From positions 186,001-250,000 of the forward strand of contig NZ_JAPEUL010000004.1 in assembly GCF_026113935.1 (NCBI RefSeq): a DNA stretch of 64,000 bases. Reading direction: 5' to 3'. The stretch is from Marinomonas rhodophyticola (lineage in GTDB: Bacteria > Pseudomonadota > Gammaproteobacteria > Pseudomonadales > Marinomonadaceae). Below are positions 1 through 11,312 of this stretch, in pieces. The notes under the pieces were generated by a model, which did no database searches, was not told where the DNA came from, and saw nothing but the letters and a program-made list of their open reading frames with translations. How positions within the stretch are numbered: position 1 is the first letter of the stretch; each line of letters begins with the position of its first letter. A program made the position numbers and the translations under genes.

Positions 1-1
1 T

Positions 2-295
2 TTTAATGCGAATTTCGGGCAAAGTATTGGGCTTTCTGCCACCCGACGCAACATAGTGACCCAAGGTGTGCGACTTAACCAGCTGGTTGGGCAAGAGTTT
101 TCCATTGGCGATGTGCGTTTTTATGGCGTGGAGCTTTGTGAACCTTGTGGTTCGTTAGGGAAATCCCTAGCCAATGATTCTATTTCATCACCGCAGGTCG
201 TTAGAGCTTGGTTACGTCGTGGCGGTTTACGAGCAAACGTATTGAGCACCGGTATTTTGCGTACTGGCATGCAGTTTAATTTGATCCAGAAATGA
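2..295 (+). CDS. MOSC domain protein, C-terminal part (5' end outside window)
   Basis: The frame is open from base 2 and ends with TGA at 293-295, giving the last 97 or so residues of a MOSC domain. The visible signature is the conserved L-C-E-P-C followed by L-G near residue 46 of the fragment, with an upstream R-R-N-I-V-T-Q-G-V stretch typical of the family. MOSC domains (molybdenum cofactor sulfurase C-terminal) handle sulfur or Moco-bound substrates, the cysteine being the likely sulfur carrier. The true start lies before the window, so the exact subfamily (YiiM-like or stand-alone MOSC) cannot be decided. Confidence 0.85.
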   Translation, partial: FNANFGQSIGLSATRRNIVTQGVRLNQLVGQEFSIGDVRFYGVELCEPCGSLGKSLANDSISSPQVVRAWLRRGGLRANVLSTGILRTGMQFNLIQK

Positions 296-327
296 GCCAA
301 TGAGAAAATTTATTAGCTCATTTCTGG
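286..327. terminator. 12-bp inverted repeat between convergent genes
   Basis: A perfect 12-bp inverted repeat (286-297 with 316-327, 18-nt loop) overlaps the stop codon of the MOSC gene and lies just before the end of the convergent aminotransferase gene. It lacks a strong T-run on either side, so termination in both directions is an inference from position and stem strength. Confidence 0.45.
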
Positions 328-336
328 CTTGTCTAA

Positions 337-2030
337 TTAAACAATATCCTCTGCTAACACAAAGCGTTTAATGTCGTTAAATTCTTTATTAAATGGTTGT
401 GGCTGTGGTGTGTATTTTCCAGCCAAACAACTTCGAACGATTGCTTCCGCTTGCGTTAGGTAAGTACGTCTATCTTCTGTCGAGCTTGCATTGTGCTCTG
501 CTGTTGATGGTTGTTGCCACAGCAAATCGGCCAGTGACTTAGGTGTGTTGGATTGCCCTTGGAAACGCCACAAATCGGCCGTTTGGTCATAAGCGTAATA
601 GGGTAATAACTTGATGCCGTGTTTGGCTACAAAATCAATGGCTTGTAAAATAAACTTGGCTTCATCATCGTCTAAGAAATAATTCAAATTGAAGCGAACC
701 CAACCTGGTTTAACCAGTTTTTCGCCTTTTTTCAGGGCTTCTTGAATGCGTTCTGATTCCGTTGTGTCTATGCCCAAAAGCTGGTGTCCATAGGGACCCG
801 CGCAGGAGCAACCGCCGCGAACTTGGATACCAAATACATCATTTAAGACAGCCGTAATAAAACCATGATGTAAATAGCCAAATTTGGTATTGATGCGAAA
901 CGCGGTAATCGACAAACGGGCGGCATCAGCATGACCTAATCGCTCAATATTGGGGTGATTGTGCCAATGTTTGTCAATCTGTTGTACTAGCTCGTGTTCA
1001 CGGGCCTCAATGACGTTTTCGCCCACAGCTTGTTTGAGCTGAAACACCAAGCCAGCGCGAATCGATTCGATAATGCCGGGCGTACCCCCTTCTTCTCGAC
1101 GAACGCCAACGGGCAAAAAAGTATGGTCCTCCGGTGTGACAAAAGACACGGTACCGCCGCCAATAAGACTGGGTTTTTGGTTAGTTATAATAGCTTTTTT
1201 GACCACCAGAATCCCCTGGAGTCCCTGGTCCGCCGATAAACTTATGGGTTGAGAAAAACATGGCGTCTTTGGCCAGTATTTTGTCTGCGCTTGGATTCAT
1301 ATCCAGCGCCACATACAGGCGCGGCGGCGGCAAAGTCCCAAAAAGCGAGGGCGTTATAGCGATGTAGCAAGGCGGTAATCGCATCCTGGTCGCATAAAAT
1401 CCCTGTGACATTGGATGCGGCGCTGAAACTACCGATGAGGCGTCTATTTTGATTCGCCAGTAATTGCTCTTCTAAGGAGATTAAACAAACGCCACCGTCT
1501 TTTGATTCTGGGATTCTGATTACTTCAATACCCAGCTCTCGCCACGATAATTCATTGGAGTGATGTTCATAAGGTCCAATAAAAACGCATACATCTGATT
1601 TGTCAGATTCACTCAATTGACGTAAGCCTAATTGGCTAATTAAGGTGTTAATCGCGCTGGTGGCGCCACTGCCACAAAATATCACCAAGTCTTCGGCTGA
1701 GGCGTTAACGGCGTCTCGAATTTGTTGTCGAGCCTGCTCGCGAAAGGCGGTGGTTTGTTGGCCTGTAGCGTTGGCTTCGGTGTGCGTATTGGCGTACAGC
1801 GGTAAGACATGTTGACGAATGGCGTCTTCGATAAAATCCAGACTGCGGCCAGAAGCGGTATAGTCAGCGTAAGTTAAGGTTCTTGCGCCAAAAGGGGTAT
1901 GAATTTGTGTATTTTTGCCGATGATGCTGTCGCGAATGCGGGCAAGCAAAGCCTCTTGATTGGATGGGGTTGTGGTATTTTGCTCTCGTGTTCCTTGATT
2001 TAAAATGCTTTCTGCGGCAGCAACGGACAT
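337..2030 (-). CDS. Aminotransferase class V / cysteine desulfurase-like PLP enzyme, interrupted by two frameshifts
   Basis: Three reading frames join into one protein of about 565 residues: 2030 to about 1316, 1316 to about 1214, and 1214 to 337. The first part has the class V fold start (Y-A-D-Y-T-A-S-G) and the substrate region G-P-Y-E-H-H-S-N. The middle part carries the PLP lysine in S-T-H-K-F-I-G-G-P-G-T-P-G. The last part has the cysteine-bearing loop R-G-G-C-S-C-A-G-P-Y-G-H and a C-terminal extension of about 100 residues. One break is an extra base near 1316, the other an extra C in the CCCC run at 1213-1216 (plus strand). A GAGGAAAG site precedes the start. The Lrp-type gene just upstream on the same strand may control it. 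The substrate is unknown; sulfur transfer from cysteine or selenocysteine is only a family inference. Confidence 0.8.
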
Positions 2031-2077
2031 GTTTCTTTCCTCATTTGGCTTGCCGCATCAATAAACCTGTTAATTCA

Positions 2078-2551
2078 TCACTTATTCTTCATGACGGGCA
2101 AGGGCAACTGAGTTGTCCACTTGATCTGCTCCATGGCGAAGTTTGAGGTGACGTCGGTTAATGCGGTGGCACTGATTAATCGTTTATAAAATTTGTCGTA
2201 GGCCGGAATGTCTTTGACCAGCACACGAAGTAAGTAATCGTATTCCCCTGCCATGCGGTAAAACTCCACCACTTCAGGGAAGTCAGCCACAACGCGAGCA
2301 AACTCATCGGCCCAGTTAGCATCATGCTGATTGGTTTTAACTTGTACAAAAACCGATACACCAAGGCCAAGTTTGTCCGCGTCTAATAGGGCGACACGAC
2401 GCTTGATATATCCTGCGTTTTCAAGCTTTTGCACCCGTCGCCAACAAGGGGTTTTAGACAGTCCTACTTGCTGAGCCATGGCTTCGGTAGAAATACTATC
2501 ATCACTTTGAATTAAGGCAAGTAGTTGCAAATCTATCTCATCTAAGTGCAT
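2078..2551 (-). CDS. Lrp/AsnC family transcriptional regulator
   Basis: A 157-residue protein of normal length for the family. Residues 1-60 form the AsnC-type winged helix (D-E-I-D-L-Q-L-L start; helix-turn-helix around S-T-E-A-M-A-Q-Q-V-G-L-S). The rest is the RAM/ligand-binding ferredoxin-like domain, with the G-E-Y-D-Y-L-L-R-V motif near residue 102. Such proteins sense amino acids and act as dimers to octamers. The gene lies 47 bp upstream of, and in line with, the aminotransferase gene, so amino-acid-dependent control of that enzyme is a reasonable inference. Confidence 0.92.
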   Translation of the reverse strand: MHLDEIDLQLLALIQSDDSISTEAMAQQVGLSKTPCWRRVQKLENAGYIKRRVALLDADKLGLGVSVFVQVKTNQHDANWADEFARVVADFPEVVEFYRMAGEYDYLLRVLVKDIPAYDKFYKRLISATALTDVTSNFAMEQIKWTTQLPLPVMKNK

Positions 2552-2838
2552 TTTGTTCTCTTTTTTATTGATTAATTAGAAAAATATTTCTCATTGTCGT
2601 GTTTTTTTTCATCATCTGCAATCACGTTCTTTTAGAGTATTGGATAGTGGAATTCTGTTTCTTTTATTTGGCGTAAAAAAGTGTCTTGCAAACACAATTT
2701 AATTAATGAAAAAGTAAATTGAGATGTAGTTAGGTGTAAAAAAATGTAAGAAGAGGCGCTTGATGGAATGTTTTTAAATCTTAGTAGTCTCAAAAATGCG
2801 TTAAAAATGTATTAGGGATTTTCTATTTAAGGATAGGT

Positions 2839-3688
2839 ATGAAAAAGATTTACGTAGTGGGTTTAACTTTGTTGTCAGGTATCGCTTCTGCGGCTGATCA
2901 AGATGCGGTGTCTGATGATGTTATTCTAAAACAGCGTCAAGCATTACAGGAAAGTACCAAAGATCAGCAGGTCGGGCCACAATCTCCTAGAAATATTGAT
3001 CTAATATTTGGCCGTAATCTACCTATTTTCGAGCAAGCACCGGCCTCCAATAAAATGAATCTGTGTAATATTCATTTTCATAAAAATGCTGAGCATAAAG
3101 GGGGCGAGTTTACAAAATACGTAGGTAACGGCGATGGTAAAGGTTATCAAACCGGTTATCGTTATTCGGGACAACTCAGTAAAGCCGAGCTAGCACCACG
3201 CAAAGGCGGCCCGGTGTGCAGCAGTCAATACAGTGAAGTGGACTCTGGCGACACGATAGAAGTGCATTATGTGTATTCCACGGCAAAGGTAAAACCGAGG
3301 TCCGACACTAGGGGCTTGCTTGATTAAAGGTGAGCCAATGCCACAGCTGCGTGTAGAGACACAAGTTTATGTCGCAGTGAATGATGAGCAAGCATTGGAT
3401 TTTGAAGCCTTAACGGCTCATGATGTTCGCAATGGTCGTTTTCAAGCCGTTGCTATCCCTAACGATACAGGGAACCCTGTTACCTATGCAGGCTCTACAA
3501 CAGGCCCTGCCTACAATGAGGTGGCGTCACCTTTCCAAGTAACGTGGAATGTGCGTCCCAAAGTTGCCAAGGTGAGCATTGACTCTTTAGGTGACTGGTG
3601 TGACAGCGATAATGTCTACCAAGAAGATCATGCCCATGGTGTGCGGAACTTGGTAACCAATCCAGATTTGCTTTCTGAAATAAATTAG
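2839..3688 (+). CDS. Delta-class carbonic anhydrase-like secreted protein, interrupted by one frameshift
   Basis: Two adjoining frames (2839-3327 and 3320-3688) form one protein of about 282 residues when one base near 3297 is removed; the joined sequence then runs V-K-P-G-P-T-L-G-A-C-L-I-K-G-E-P. Residues 1-18 are a Sec signal peptide ending A-S-A. The features recall the delta carbonic anhydrase family (CA_like, first known from diatoms): N-L-C-N-I-H-F-H-K-N-A-E-H-K near residue 74 with candidate zinc histidines, E-V-H-Y-V-Y near residue 144, and W-C-D-S-D-N plus E-D-H-A-H-G-V-R near the C-terminus. It would act in the periplasm, interconverting CO2 and bicarbonate. The family call rests on recalled motifs. 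An AAGGATAG site precedes the ATG. Confidence 0.72.
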
Positions 3689-3708
3689 TCGCATATTAGG
3701 AAAAATAA

Positions 3709-3747
3709 AGAGACGGTGCTAGCAAGCATTGTCTCTTGTTTTTTTTT
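3709..3747. terminator. Intrinsic terminator downstream of the carbonic anhydrase gene
   Basis: A hairpin with AGAGAC paired to GTCTCT (3709-3714 with 3731-3736, extended by TGCT/AGCA) is followed on the plus strand by a run of eight T. It ends right at the stop of the convergent RND gene. Confidence 0.75.
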
Positions 3748-6700
3748 CTATTCACCTTCGTTCGCTGGCTCCAACGTATCCACAGTCTTATTTTTCAATT
3801 TATGTATGAGCTGATGAACGTCTTCTTTGATCATTAAGAGCACAGGAATGAGTATTAGGGTAATGACGGTTGCAAACATGATGCCGTAGGCGAGGGATAC
3901 CGCAGCAGGGATGAGCATTTGCGCTTGTCTTGAGGTTTCCCACAAAATTGGAATTAATCCCGCAAAAGTCGTAAATGACGTCAGTAATACAGCGCGCAAG
4001 CGACTCCGACAGGCGAGGCTGATGGCCTTTTTGACGTGGCTGGTTTCATGACGAAGGTCGTTGAAGCGAGACACTAGAAGCAGGCTGTCATTGACCACCA
4101 CACCGCTGAGCGCGAGGATGCCGTTCAATGAGAAAATCCCCAACGCTAGGTTGTTCATCCAGTGTCCAAGGAGTGCTCCAATGATGCCAAATGGTATTGC
4201 CATCATGATAATCAGCGGCTGCGAGTAGGATTTTAGCGGTATAGCCAACAGACCATAAATGATCAACAGGGCAATCAGAAACATTTCCGACATAGAAGAT
4301 TGTGTCTTCTCCCTTTGTTCCGCTTCTCCTGAAAAGTAAATGGAAACACCAGCAAACTGGCGCAGCATTTGTGGCACCACGGCGTTTTGCAAATATTCAA
4401 CGACTTCGGTGGAAGACATGATGTCTTTGTCTACTTCCGCTGAGAGGTATTGAGAGCGTTTGCCATCAATGCGAATAATACGCGTCTCGGCGTCTTCTTG
4501 GGACAGTGTAGCGACAGTAGATAAAGGGACGCGAGTGCCGTCAGCTAAGACGACTTTTGTGTTTAGCACGGCGGCAGGCGATTCCTTTTGTTCGCTTGGA
4601 TAACCTAAGCGCACTTCAACCTCTGAATTGTCCCGCTGGAATTTTTGTACCACTTGTCCATCAAAATTACGCGCGACTTGTGTTGCGAGTTCATTAGAAG
4701 ATAAGCCCAGTAGTCGACCTTGATCCGTCAGTTTAAGGGTAAGGCGCGATTCGGTTGGTTCGTTATTTTGCTCGATACCCGTTACCGCAGGTAGGGTATT
4801 CAGTTGTCTCAAGAGCCTCTTCCATGGCGCCATTTAATACACTGGTATCGTTGCCACGAAGTTCTATTTTTAAGGCATCCACGGTTTCACGGGCGCTGCG
4901 AATTCTGAGATTTTTCACGCCTTCTGGCATACCTGACAGTTGCTGCCATTTGCTGGCGAATTGCGCAGAAGTGTAAGGTCGATTATCGTCAAGCTCGATC
5001 CGAATATCACCAGACTGATCATCACTGGCGGTGACTTGAATATTCTTGATAGCCACCTCACCTTTTGGTGATACTGCAGCAGCGTTATTTCCTCGTAGAC
5101 TGGCGCTGACAGACGTTCGTTCTGTTTGGCTTTCTTCATCATTGGTGATAGGGCGACGGCGTTCGCTGGTTTCACTACGCAATGCAATATCGGCTTGATA
5201 GGCCTTTTCTTCCAACTCTAATAAGACCTTGTTGGTTTGTCCGTAGCTGACATCGTTGTACATGGTGAGTGAGCCACGCACAGTGTCCCCCGGAATTTGT
5301 GGGAAGAAACTCATGCGTATCGCGCCCGTAAACGGCATGGATATAACCAATACGAAGACAGCGACAAATAAAAGACAAATTGCGTATCTGTGGTGAAGCG
5401 AGAAGTCTATTGTCGGGCGATACACGCGTTCACTAAACCATTGCAAACCAAAATCGGCGCCTTGTTGCACCATTGCCCAGGCTTTGGAGAGCGGATTGGT
5501 ACGAGTCGACTTTTGGGTATTGATATGGGCAAGGTGAGCCGGCAGGATAAGCTTTGACTCAATCACCGAGAGAATAAGGCAAATAGCCACAACGGTGGCA
5601 AATTGCGAGTACAACTGACCTAAACGGCCTTCAATGTTGGACAGTGCCCAGAATGCCGCCACCGTAGTGAATACCCCAAAGAGTGTGGGAATCGCCACTG
5701 TCATGGTGCCTTTTATGGTATTGCCAATGGTGTCACCTTCTTTAGAGCGAACGGTATAAACACTTTCACCCACGACAACGGCGTCATCTACCACTATTCC
5801 TAGCGCCATAATAAAGCCAAATGTAGTGAACATATTTAGCGTTAAGCCAATGCTTTCTGTGCCCATAAAAAATAGGGTGCCAAAAAAGATAAAGGGCAAG
5901 CCCATGGCCACCCAGAACGCGACAGTCACGTTGAGAAAAATGGCCAGTAAGATAAAAACTAATAACACCCCAGTAATGGCATTTTCTACCATTAACTCTA
6001 GACGTTGGTTTATGGATTCACTGCGATCGTACCAAGTACCCAATTTGACATTGGCGGGCAGTCGTCCATTATCTTGCCAATCTTGAATCACCGCTTTAGC
6101 GCCGAGTACGGAGTTAGATATGTCACTGGTGCCTGTGGTGAGTACTTGAATCGCGAGGCTATTTTCGCGATTGAAACGGGACAAGACAAAGTCATCGTCA
6201 TCAAAGGTATCGCGTATGTTGGCGATGTCGCCAAGCAATAGCTTTCCACCTTTGTCGTTGGTAATGATAGGGATGCGGGCAAACTCACTTTTTATATAGG
6301 CTTGTTCGGATGCACTGATCGTCAAATAAATATGTTCATCGCGCAGCGTTGCCACTTGTGCAGGGAGGACTCTGCATTAATGGCTGTGGCAATATCGGAC
6401 AAGGTGAGTCCGTAGGATTCCAGTTTGTTTTTATCAATGTCTATCTTGATGGTGGGATCTAACCAACCTGATATAGAGGTGGCACTGATGTTTTCATTGG
6501 CCAGTAAATCGGATTCCAGTTCGTCCGTCAGTTTTTGCAACGTGCGTCGATCAACATCGCCGTAGAGTTGGATCCAAATAGAATGTTCCTCTCGCGTGGC
6601 TTTGGTGACGACGGCTGGATCAGCTTCATCGGGAAAAGATGAAATTTGGTCAACTTTGTCTTTGACGTCTGCCAGCAAGATATCGATATCGTAGCCATCA

Positions 6701-6999
6701 AGCATTTCGATGCTGGTGCTGGTGGCACTGGCGGTCGACGAAGTGGTGATGTTTTTGATACCTGAAACGCCTTGCAAGGCTTGTTCTAAAGGGATGGCAA
6801 TGCCTTCTTCATTCTCTTTGGCAGATCCTGTGTCATTACTAACAGAGATAGCCACACGGTTGGGTGTTAAGCTAGGGAAGGCTTCTTTATTCAAGGACCC
6901 CATATTTAGAACCCCCAAACTAATCACCAAAATAAGCAATAGATTGGCCGCCACTGGGTTGTTGGCAAACCATGGAATAATGCCTTTAGGTTGATCCAT
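3748..6999 (-). CDS. RND efflux transporter inner-membrane pump (AcrB/MexF superfamily), interrupted by two frameshifts
   Basis: Three frames (6999-6365, 6355-4808, 4808-3748) join into about 1083 residues, the usual size for a HAE-type RND pump. Seen are the N-terminal transmembrane helix, the two periplasmic porter halves and the helix clusters. The fourth helix carries G-I-V-V-D-D-A-V-V-V-G-E, the acidic pair of the proton relay, and the C-terminal half has a similar G-V-V-V-N-D-S-L. One base is missing near 6365 and one is extra near 4808; on either side the frames match the family without a gap. It is the last gene of the operon, 6 bp after the adaptor, and pumps hydrophobic compounds using the proton gradient. 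Substrate unknown. The family is distant from AcrB itself. Confidence 0.88.
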
Positions 7000-7005
7000 T
7001 GAAAC

Positions 7006-8193
7006 TCATGGTTGAACACTCTTATTGGTTTGGCCGGACGTATTAAGGGGTTTAACTAATGTGCCTTTTAAATAGCTATTGTAAGGCTGAGCAAGTACTT
7101 CATAGGTTTTGTTGCGCATGGTGTCAGGTACTTGAATATAAACATATTTAGAATCCACAAACCAGGGTGTGGTTTCAAAAGCCGCTAGCCGACTGTTTTC
7201 ATCCACATACCAGATTTCGCTCTTTTGACTTAAGGCGGTGTTAGGAAGACGCCATAAATTATCGAGACGTTTACCTTGGATCGACACCTCAACAAACGCG
7301 CCAGGAATAAGCGGGGGAGTGTGTTGCAGAGGGTTCTCAAGGCTGATGGTCAGGCTGCGCATCCTTGTCGTTTCATCGATGTGTTGGTTAATGCTTAAGA
7401 CCTTACCTTGCCATGTTTCGCTGGTATCAATACTGGATATCAAGACAGGCCAGTTTTCCAATAATATGCTGCTATTCGGCAGCTTCAGCCAGTCACTGTT
7501 TGAGAGGTCCAATTGAATTTCGGCTCTGTCAGTACTGTATAAGGTGCCTATTTCACTGCCTGCGCTTAGATAAGAGCCTGGGGAAACATTACGTGCAATG
7601 ATTAAAGCATCAAAAGGCGCGACGACTTTTGTATAGGCTAACTTGGTTCGTGCATTCTCCAGAGCGGCTTTTGCGGCTTCAACTTCGCTCTTGGCGGCAG
7701 CCAGTTGCGGCGCTCTTAATACTAAATCAGAGTCAGGCTCACCTGTAAAACCAGCGGCTTGCCATTCTGCTTTAGCTTGCTCACCTTGGCGCATTTCTTC
7801 TTTGAATGCGAGTTCAGCGGCGGCTAATGTATTTTTCGCGCTGGCGACGGAACTGTTGAGTTCACTGTTTTGTAGTTGCCCTAGAACATGGCCTTTTTTA
7901 ATGACTTGGCCGGATTCAAACTGGCTGGAAAGACGAATGACTTCACCGCTTACTTGGCTGGTCATGGTGAGCGAATATCTTGGCTTGACTAAACCTGATG
8001 CCGTAATAGTCGCCGCATAGCTGCCTGTCGTCGTGGTCAGGGTCGAAAGCTCTATGGCTTGCTCTGGCGCCGCTGGACGTGGTGTTTGTATTCTATTTTT
8101 TTGGGCTTGCATAGCATGAGTCACGTAAAAATATACCCCAGCAATGACGATGCCAGCCAGTATTAAGGTGATCCATTGAGAAATGTATTTCAT
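7006..8193 (-). CDS. RND efflux periplasmic adaptor (membrane fusion protein)
   Basis: 395 residues with one N-terminal membrane anchor (about 8-28). The first lipoyl half follows (S-G-E-V-I-R-L near residue 84), then an alpha-hairpin rich in Ala/Glu/Lys (about 110-190), the second lipoyl half (V-V-A-P-F-D-A-L-I near 192), and beta-barrel and membrane-proximal domains. Adaptors of this kind bridge the inner-membrane pump and the outer-membrane channel. Its start codon overlaps the stop of the upstream channel gene (ATGA), and the pump starts 6 bp downstream, so the three subunits are translated together. The frame is intact. Confidence 0.92.
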   Translation of the reverse strand: MKYISQWITLILAGIVIAGVYFYVTHAMQAQKNRIQTPRPAAPEQAIELSTLTTTTGSYAATITASGLVKPRYSLTMTSQVSGEVIRLSSQFESGQVIKKGHVLGQLQNSELNSSVASAKNTLAAAELAFKEEMRQGEQAKAEWQAAGFTGEPDSDLVLRAPQLAAAKSEVEAAKAALENARTKLAYTKVVAPFDALIIARNVSPGSYLSAGSEIGTLYSTDRAEIQLDLSNSDWLKLPNSSILLENWPVLISSIDTSETWQGKVLSINQHIDETTRMRSLTISLENPLQHTPPLIPGAFVEVSIQGKRLDNLWRLPNTALSQKSEIWYVDENSRLAAFETTPWFVDSKYVYIQVPDTMRNKTYEVLAQPYNSYLKGTLVKPLNTSGQTNKSVQP

Positions 8194-9571
8194 TCCGACT
8201 TTACTCCAAGCCCAAGTGCGAGTCCTAAATCGACTCTGTTTGATAAGTGTTGGTACATTAAATTGTCCAATTGTGCTTCTAAGTCAAAGGTGGTTTCTTG
8301 GACGTTGATCAAATCGTTTAATTCAACTAAGCCGGTACGGTATTTTTTTCGTACTGATTAAGGTTTTTTTGCGAGCTAGCAAGCGCGTCCTGTATATGAC
8401 GGACTTGTTGAGACAGCACGCGTTCTTGTCCTAGGGTATTTTCGACTTCGTTGACCGCTGTTAATAGCGTGTCACGGTAATCTTGATAGGCTTGGGCGGT
8501 TTGCAGTTTGGCGATTTCCGCCGCGGCTTTTAATCGTCCTCCTTGATAAAGCGGCTGAGTAATTTGCCCCAATAAAGACCAAATAGGTGAGCCAAACAAC
8601 GCCGCTCTTGGCGACGCCGCAGTTTCGCTTAATGTGGCACTTAAGCTAATACTGGGCAACATGTCTTTGTAGGCAACAGAGGTGTTCAAATCAGCGGCTT
8701 CAATAGCTAGATAAGCGGCTTTTAAATCGGGTCTGCGCTGTAAGTTTTGTTTTGGAAAATCGCTAAAAGTAAGATTAACCTCGGGATAATTGGCATTTTC
8801 TACGAAGTCTACTGGGTCTGCGCGGCCTAAATAAAGTTGTAAGTTACGTATTTCGATCGCTAAATTTTCTTGGTATTCCACTAGGTCCGCTTTTGATTGG
8901 GAGGCGGATGTGCGCGCTTCATCCAGCGCTTCTAAATCCCCTAGGCCATTTCTGAAACGCTTTAAAATGAGTTTTTCATTGGCTTCTAATAGCGCGAGGC
9001 GCTTTTCTTCGATGGCAATAGCGTGTTGTTTTGCGGTAATGGCAAGCCAAGATTTTATAACGTTAGCGACTAACGTGTCTCGGCTGGCCTGAAAAAGCGC
9101 CTCGTCACTGGCGAGAGTCTTGGCCGATGCTTGTTCTGACAGAGCAAGTTTTTGCCATAAGTCGGCTTCCCAACTGATACTCAGATCGGCATCATAATTA
9201 GTGTTACCACCTTCGGCTCTATTACCTGAAAAACTGGCTTCAACACTGGGAAGTGACTCTCCTTGCTGGCTCTTTAAGCTCCATAAACTGGCTTGTAGAG
9301 TCAGTTGTGTTTTTTGCAAACTGGGATTGGCTTGCAGAGCCTGTTGAATCAACGCTTCTAGTTGTGGGTCTTGGATTAAATCGGTTAAGTAACTAGCAGG
9401 TGCGATTTGGTCCATTGTTTGCCACTGAGAAGATTTGGACTCACCGACCGCATCGAGGTCTTCTTGTGCCAAATTGGCGTAGTTTTCGCGTGTCTGCGTA
9501 TGACTGCAGGCGACCAGTGCCATGCTTAGGCAAAGCAAGCCTATTACGTTCAAGCAAGATCGAGTAATCAT
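8190..9571 (-). CDS. RND efflux outer-membrane factor (TolC/OprM-like lipoprotein), interrupted by one frameshift
   Basis: The main frame (9571-8345) covers about 409 residues. After restoring one A in the seven-base A/T run at 8343-8349, the protein continues Y-E-K-K-Y-R-T-G-L-V-E-L-N-D-L and ends at 8190. The total is about 460 residues, normal for the NodT family. Residues 1-22 are a lipoprotein signal with lipobox L-V-A-C. The typical OMF internal repeat is seen in the R-R-P-D-L-K-A-A-Y and Y-Q-G-G-R-L-K-A-A motifs. It forms the trimeric outer-membrane exit duct of the pump. First gene of the operon; the region 9572-9779 upstream should hold the promoter. Confidence 0.88.
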
Positions 9572-9779
9572 TTACATTCCTAGTCTAAAGAAAGCCTGTC
9601 AGAGCAAGCCAGTAACATGATGTTATACGCAATGAGCGATGAGTCATTAATCAGATTATTACGTTTTTACATCAAGGCTTTAAGTCTATTTGCGTTTCTT
9701 TACAGTTGATCATGACGGTAAGTCGTCTGGTACGATTTGGCTTACTCGTATTTGTTACGCTAAAACAACGTGATTTGGT

Positions 9780-11204
9780 TTACCCAGCTTTAGCTTTTGA
9801 TTCGAAATTTTGCAAGATTGTCGCTAACGTTTTCACGGCCCACTCGCGTTTTTCGGCATTTTGTTCACTAAAGTTGAGACGGAAACAATTTCGATATTTA
9901 CCTGTGGCTGAGAAGAGTGGGCCGGGAGCAAAGCCGACGCCTTCTTCACGGCATTGTTCCACCAGCTTCATGCTGTCAATGTTGGTGTGGAGCTCTACCC
10001 ATAAAATAAAACTACCATCAGGAAAGCTGACTCTGGTATCACTGGGGAGGTAGGTTTTTATAGCTCGAAGTAAGTGATCACGCTGTTGTTCGTAGTGCTG
10101 TCTCATTTGGCGTAAGTGTTTGGCGTAACCGCCTAAGCGGATGAATTTTGCAATGGCGAGTTGGGGAAGCACCGGCACATGGAGCTGCTGACATATTTTA
10201 TGTGAGTGACCTTGTCACGGTAGCGGCCGGGGGCGATCCAGCCTACGCGCATGCCTGGGGCGATGGTTTTTGAGAAAGACGAACACAGTAAGACGCGACC
10301 ATCGGTATCAAAAGATTTGATGGTTTTAGGTCGTGGGAATTGATAGGAAATATCACCATAAATATCGTCTTCTATGATGGCGATATCGTAGCTTTGCGCT
10401 AATCGGTAGAGTTGCTCTTTTTTGTCATCTGGCATGGTGTACCCCATAGGGTTATTGCATGTGGGGGTAACAAAAATGGCTTTGATAGGCCATTGATCCA
10501 GAGCCAATTCCAGTGCTTCTAAACTGATGCCTGTTTCGGGGTGTGTCGGAATTTCCATGGCTTTTAGGTTGGCCGCTTTAATAGCTTGCATGGAACCGTA
10601 AAAACTGGGCGATTCAATCGCGATAATATCACCTAGGTTTGGTAACCGCTCTTAGGCAAACCGACAAGGCTTCCTGACAACCCGATGTCACCACCAAATC
10701 ATCCGGATGCAATTGGCAGCCAGAGGCAACGGTAAGCCGACAAAGCTGAGTACGTAATTCTTCTGTGCCACGAATGTCAGCATAACCCAAGCCTAACTCG
10801 GGCTTTTGTTTGGAAAGGTCTGCTAAGGTTTTCAATAAAGGTTTTAAGGTGGGGGCCGCCATGTCAGGCATAGCGTGTTGCAACTGTACGCCTTTGTTGT
10901 TGCTGCGGATCATCAGCATATTGAGTACTTCTTCCCATTGAGACACCTCCAAAGGACGCTGTGGTGGCCTAGAAACGCTCGGTAAGCTGTCTTTTTTACG
11001 GCTACAGACAAAGTAGCCCGATTTAGGTCGAGCCTCGACAAGGGTGTCTTGCTCAAGTTGTCGATAGGCTTCTTGTACGGTGGAGATGCTAACCCCATGC
11101 TCTTGAGCCAACTGTCTGACCGAGGGCAATTTATCGCCTGGTTTATAAAAGCCATGCTGTATGTGCTCTCGTAAGCGGTTGGCTAGGTTTTGGTAGAGTG
11201 TCAT
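9780..11204 (-). CDS. MocR/PdxR-type GntR regulator with aminotransferase domain, interrupted by two frameshifts
   Basis: Three frames form about 475 residues. Residues 1-70 are a GntR winged helix (K-L-P-S-V-R-Q-L-A and S-I-S-T-V-Q-E-A-Y). The rest is a class I aminotransferase-fold domain with N-N-P-M-G-Y, the PLP lysine in S-S-F-S-K-T-I-A-P-G-M-R-V-G, and a C-terminal R-L-N-F. The start at 11204 (M-T-L-Y-Q-N) is chosen because an AAGGAATG site precedes it and GntR homology begins there. One base is extra near 10635 and one is missing near 10183. MocR proteins bind PLP or PLP-amino acid adducts and usually regulate a neighbouring transport or metabolic gene. Here the divergent DUF1127/LysE pair is the likely target. 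Confidence 0.86.
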
Positions 11205-11264
11205 GGTGCATTCCTTTTCGAGGACGTAACGTGGGCTGAAGTATAACTTGATTGTAGGACTTTT

Positions 11265-11312
11265 TCTGTATGGATTTGACCATACAGATCTCGGTTTATT
11301 CAGCCATACAGA
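11265..11312. promoter_or_regulatory. Candidate MocR operator: inverted plus direct repeat
   Basis: In the divergent promoter region, TCTGTATGG (11265-11273) is followed after 6 bp by its exact inverted copy CCATACAGA (11280-11288). A second exact copy lies in direct orientation at 11304-11312, 24 bp on. MocR/GabR-type dimers bind such repeated half-sites. Assignment to the adjacent regulator is inferred from position. Confidence 0.55.

Noticed and set aside
9706-10053. 115-residue plus-strand frame over the MocR gene end
   Set aside because: Antisense to the well-supported aminotransferase-like domain on the minus strand.
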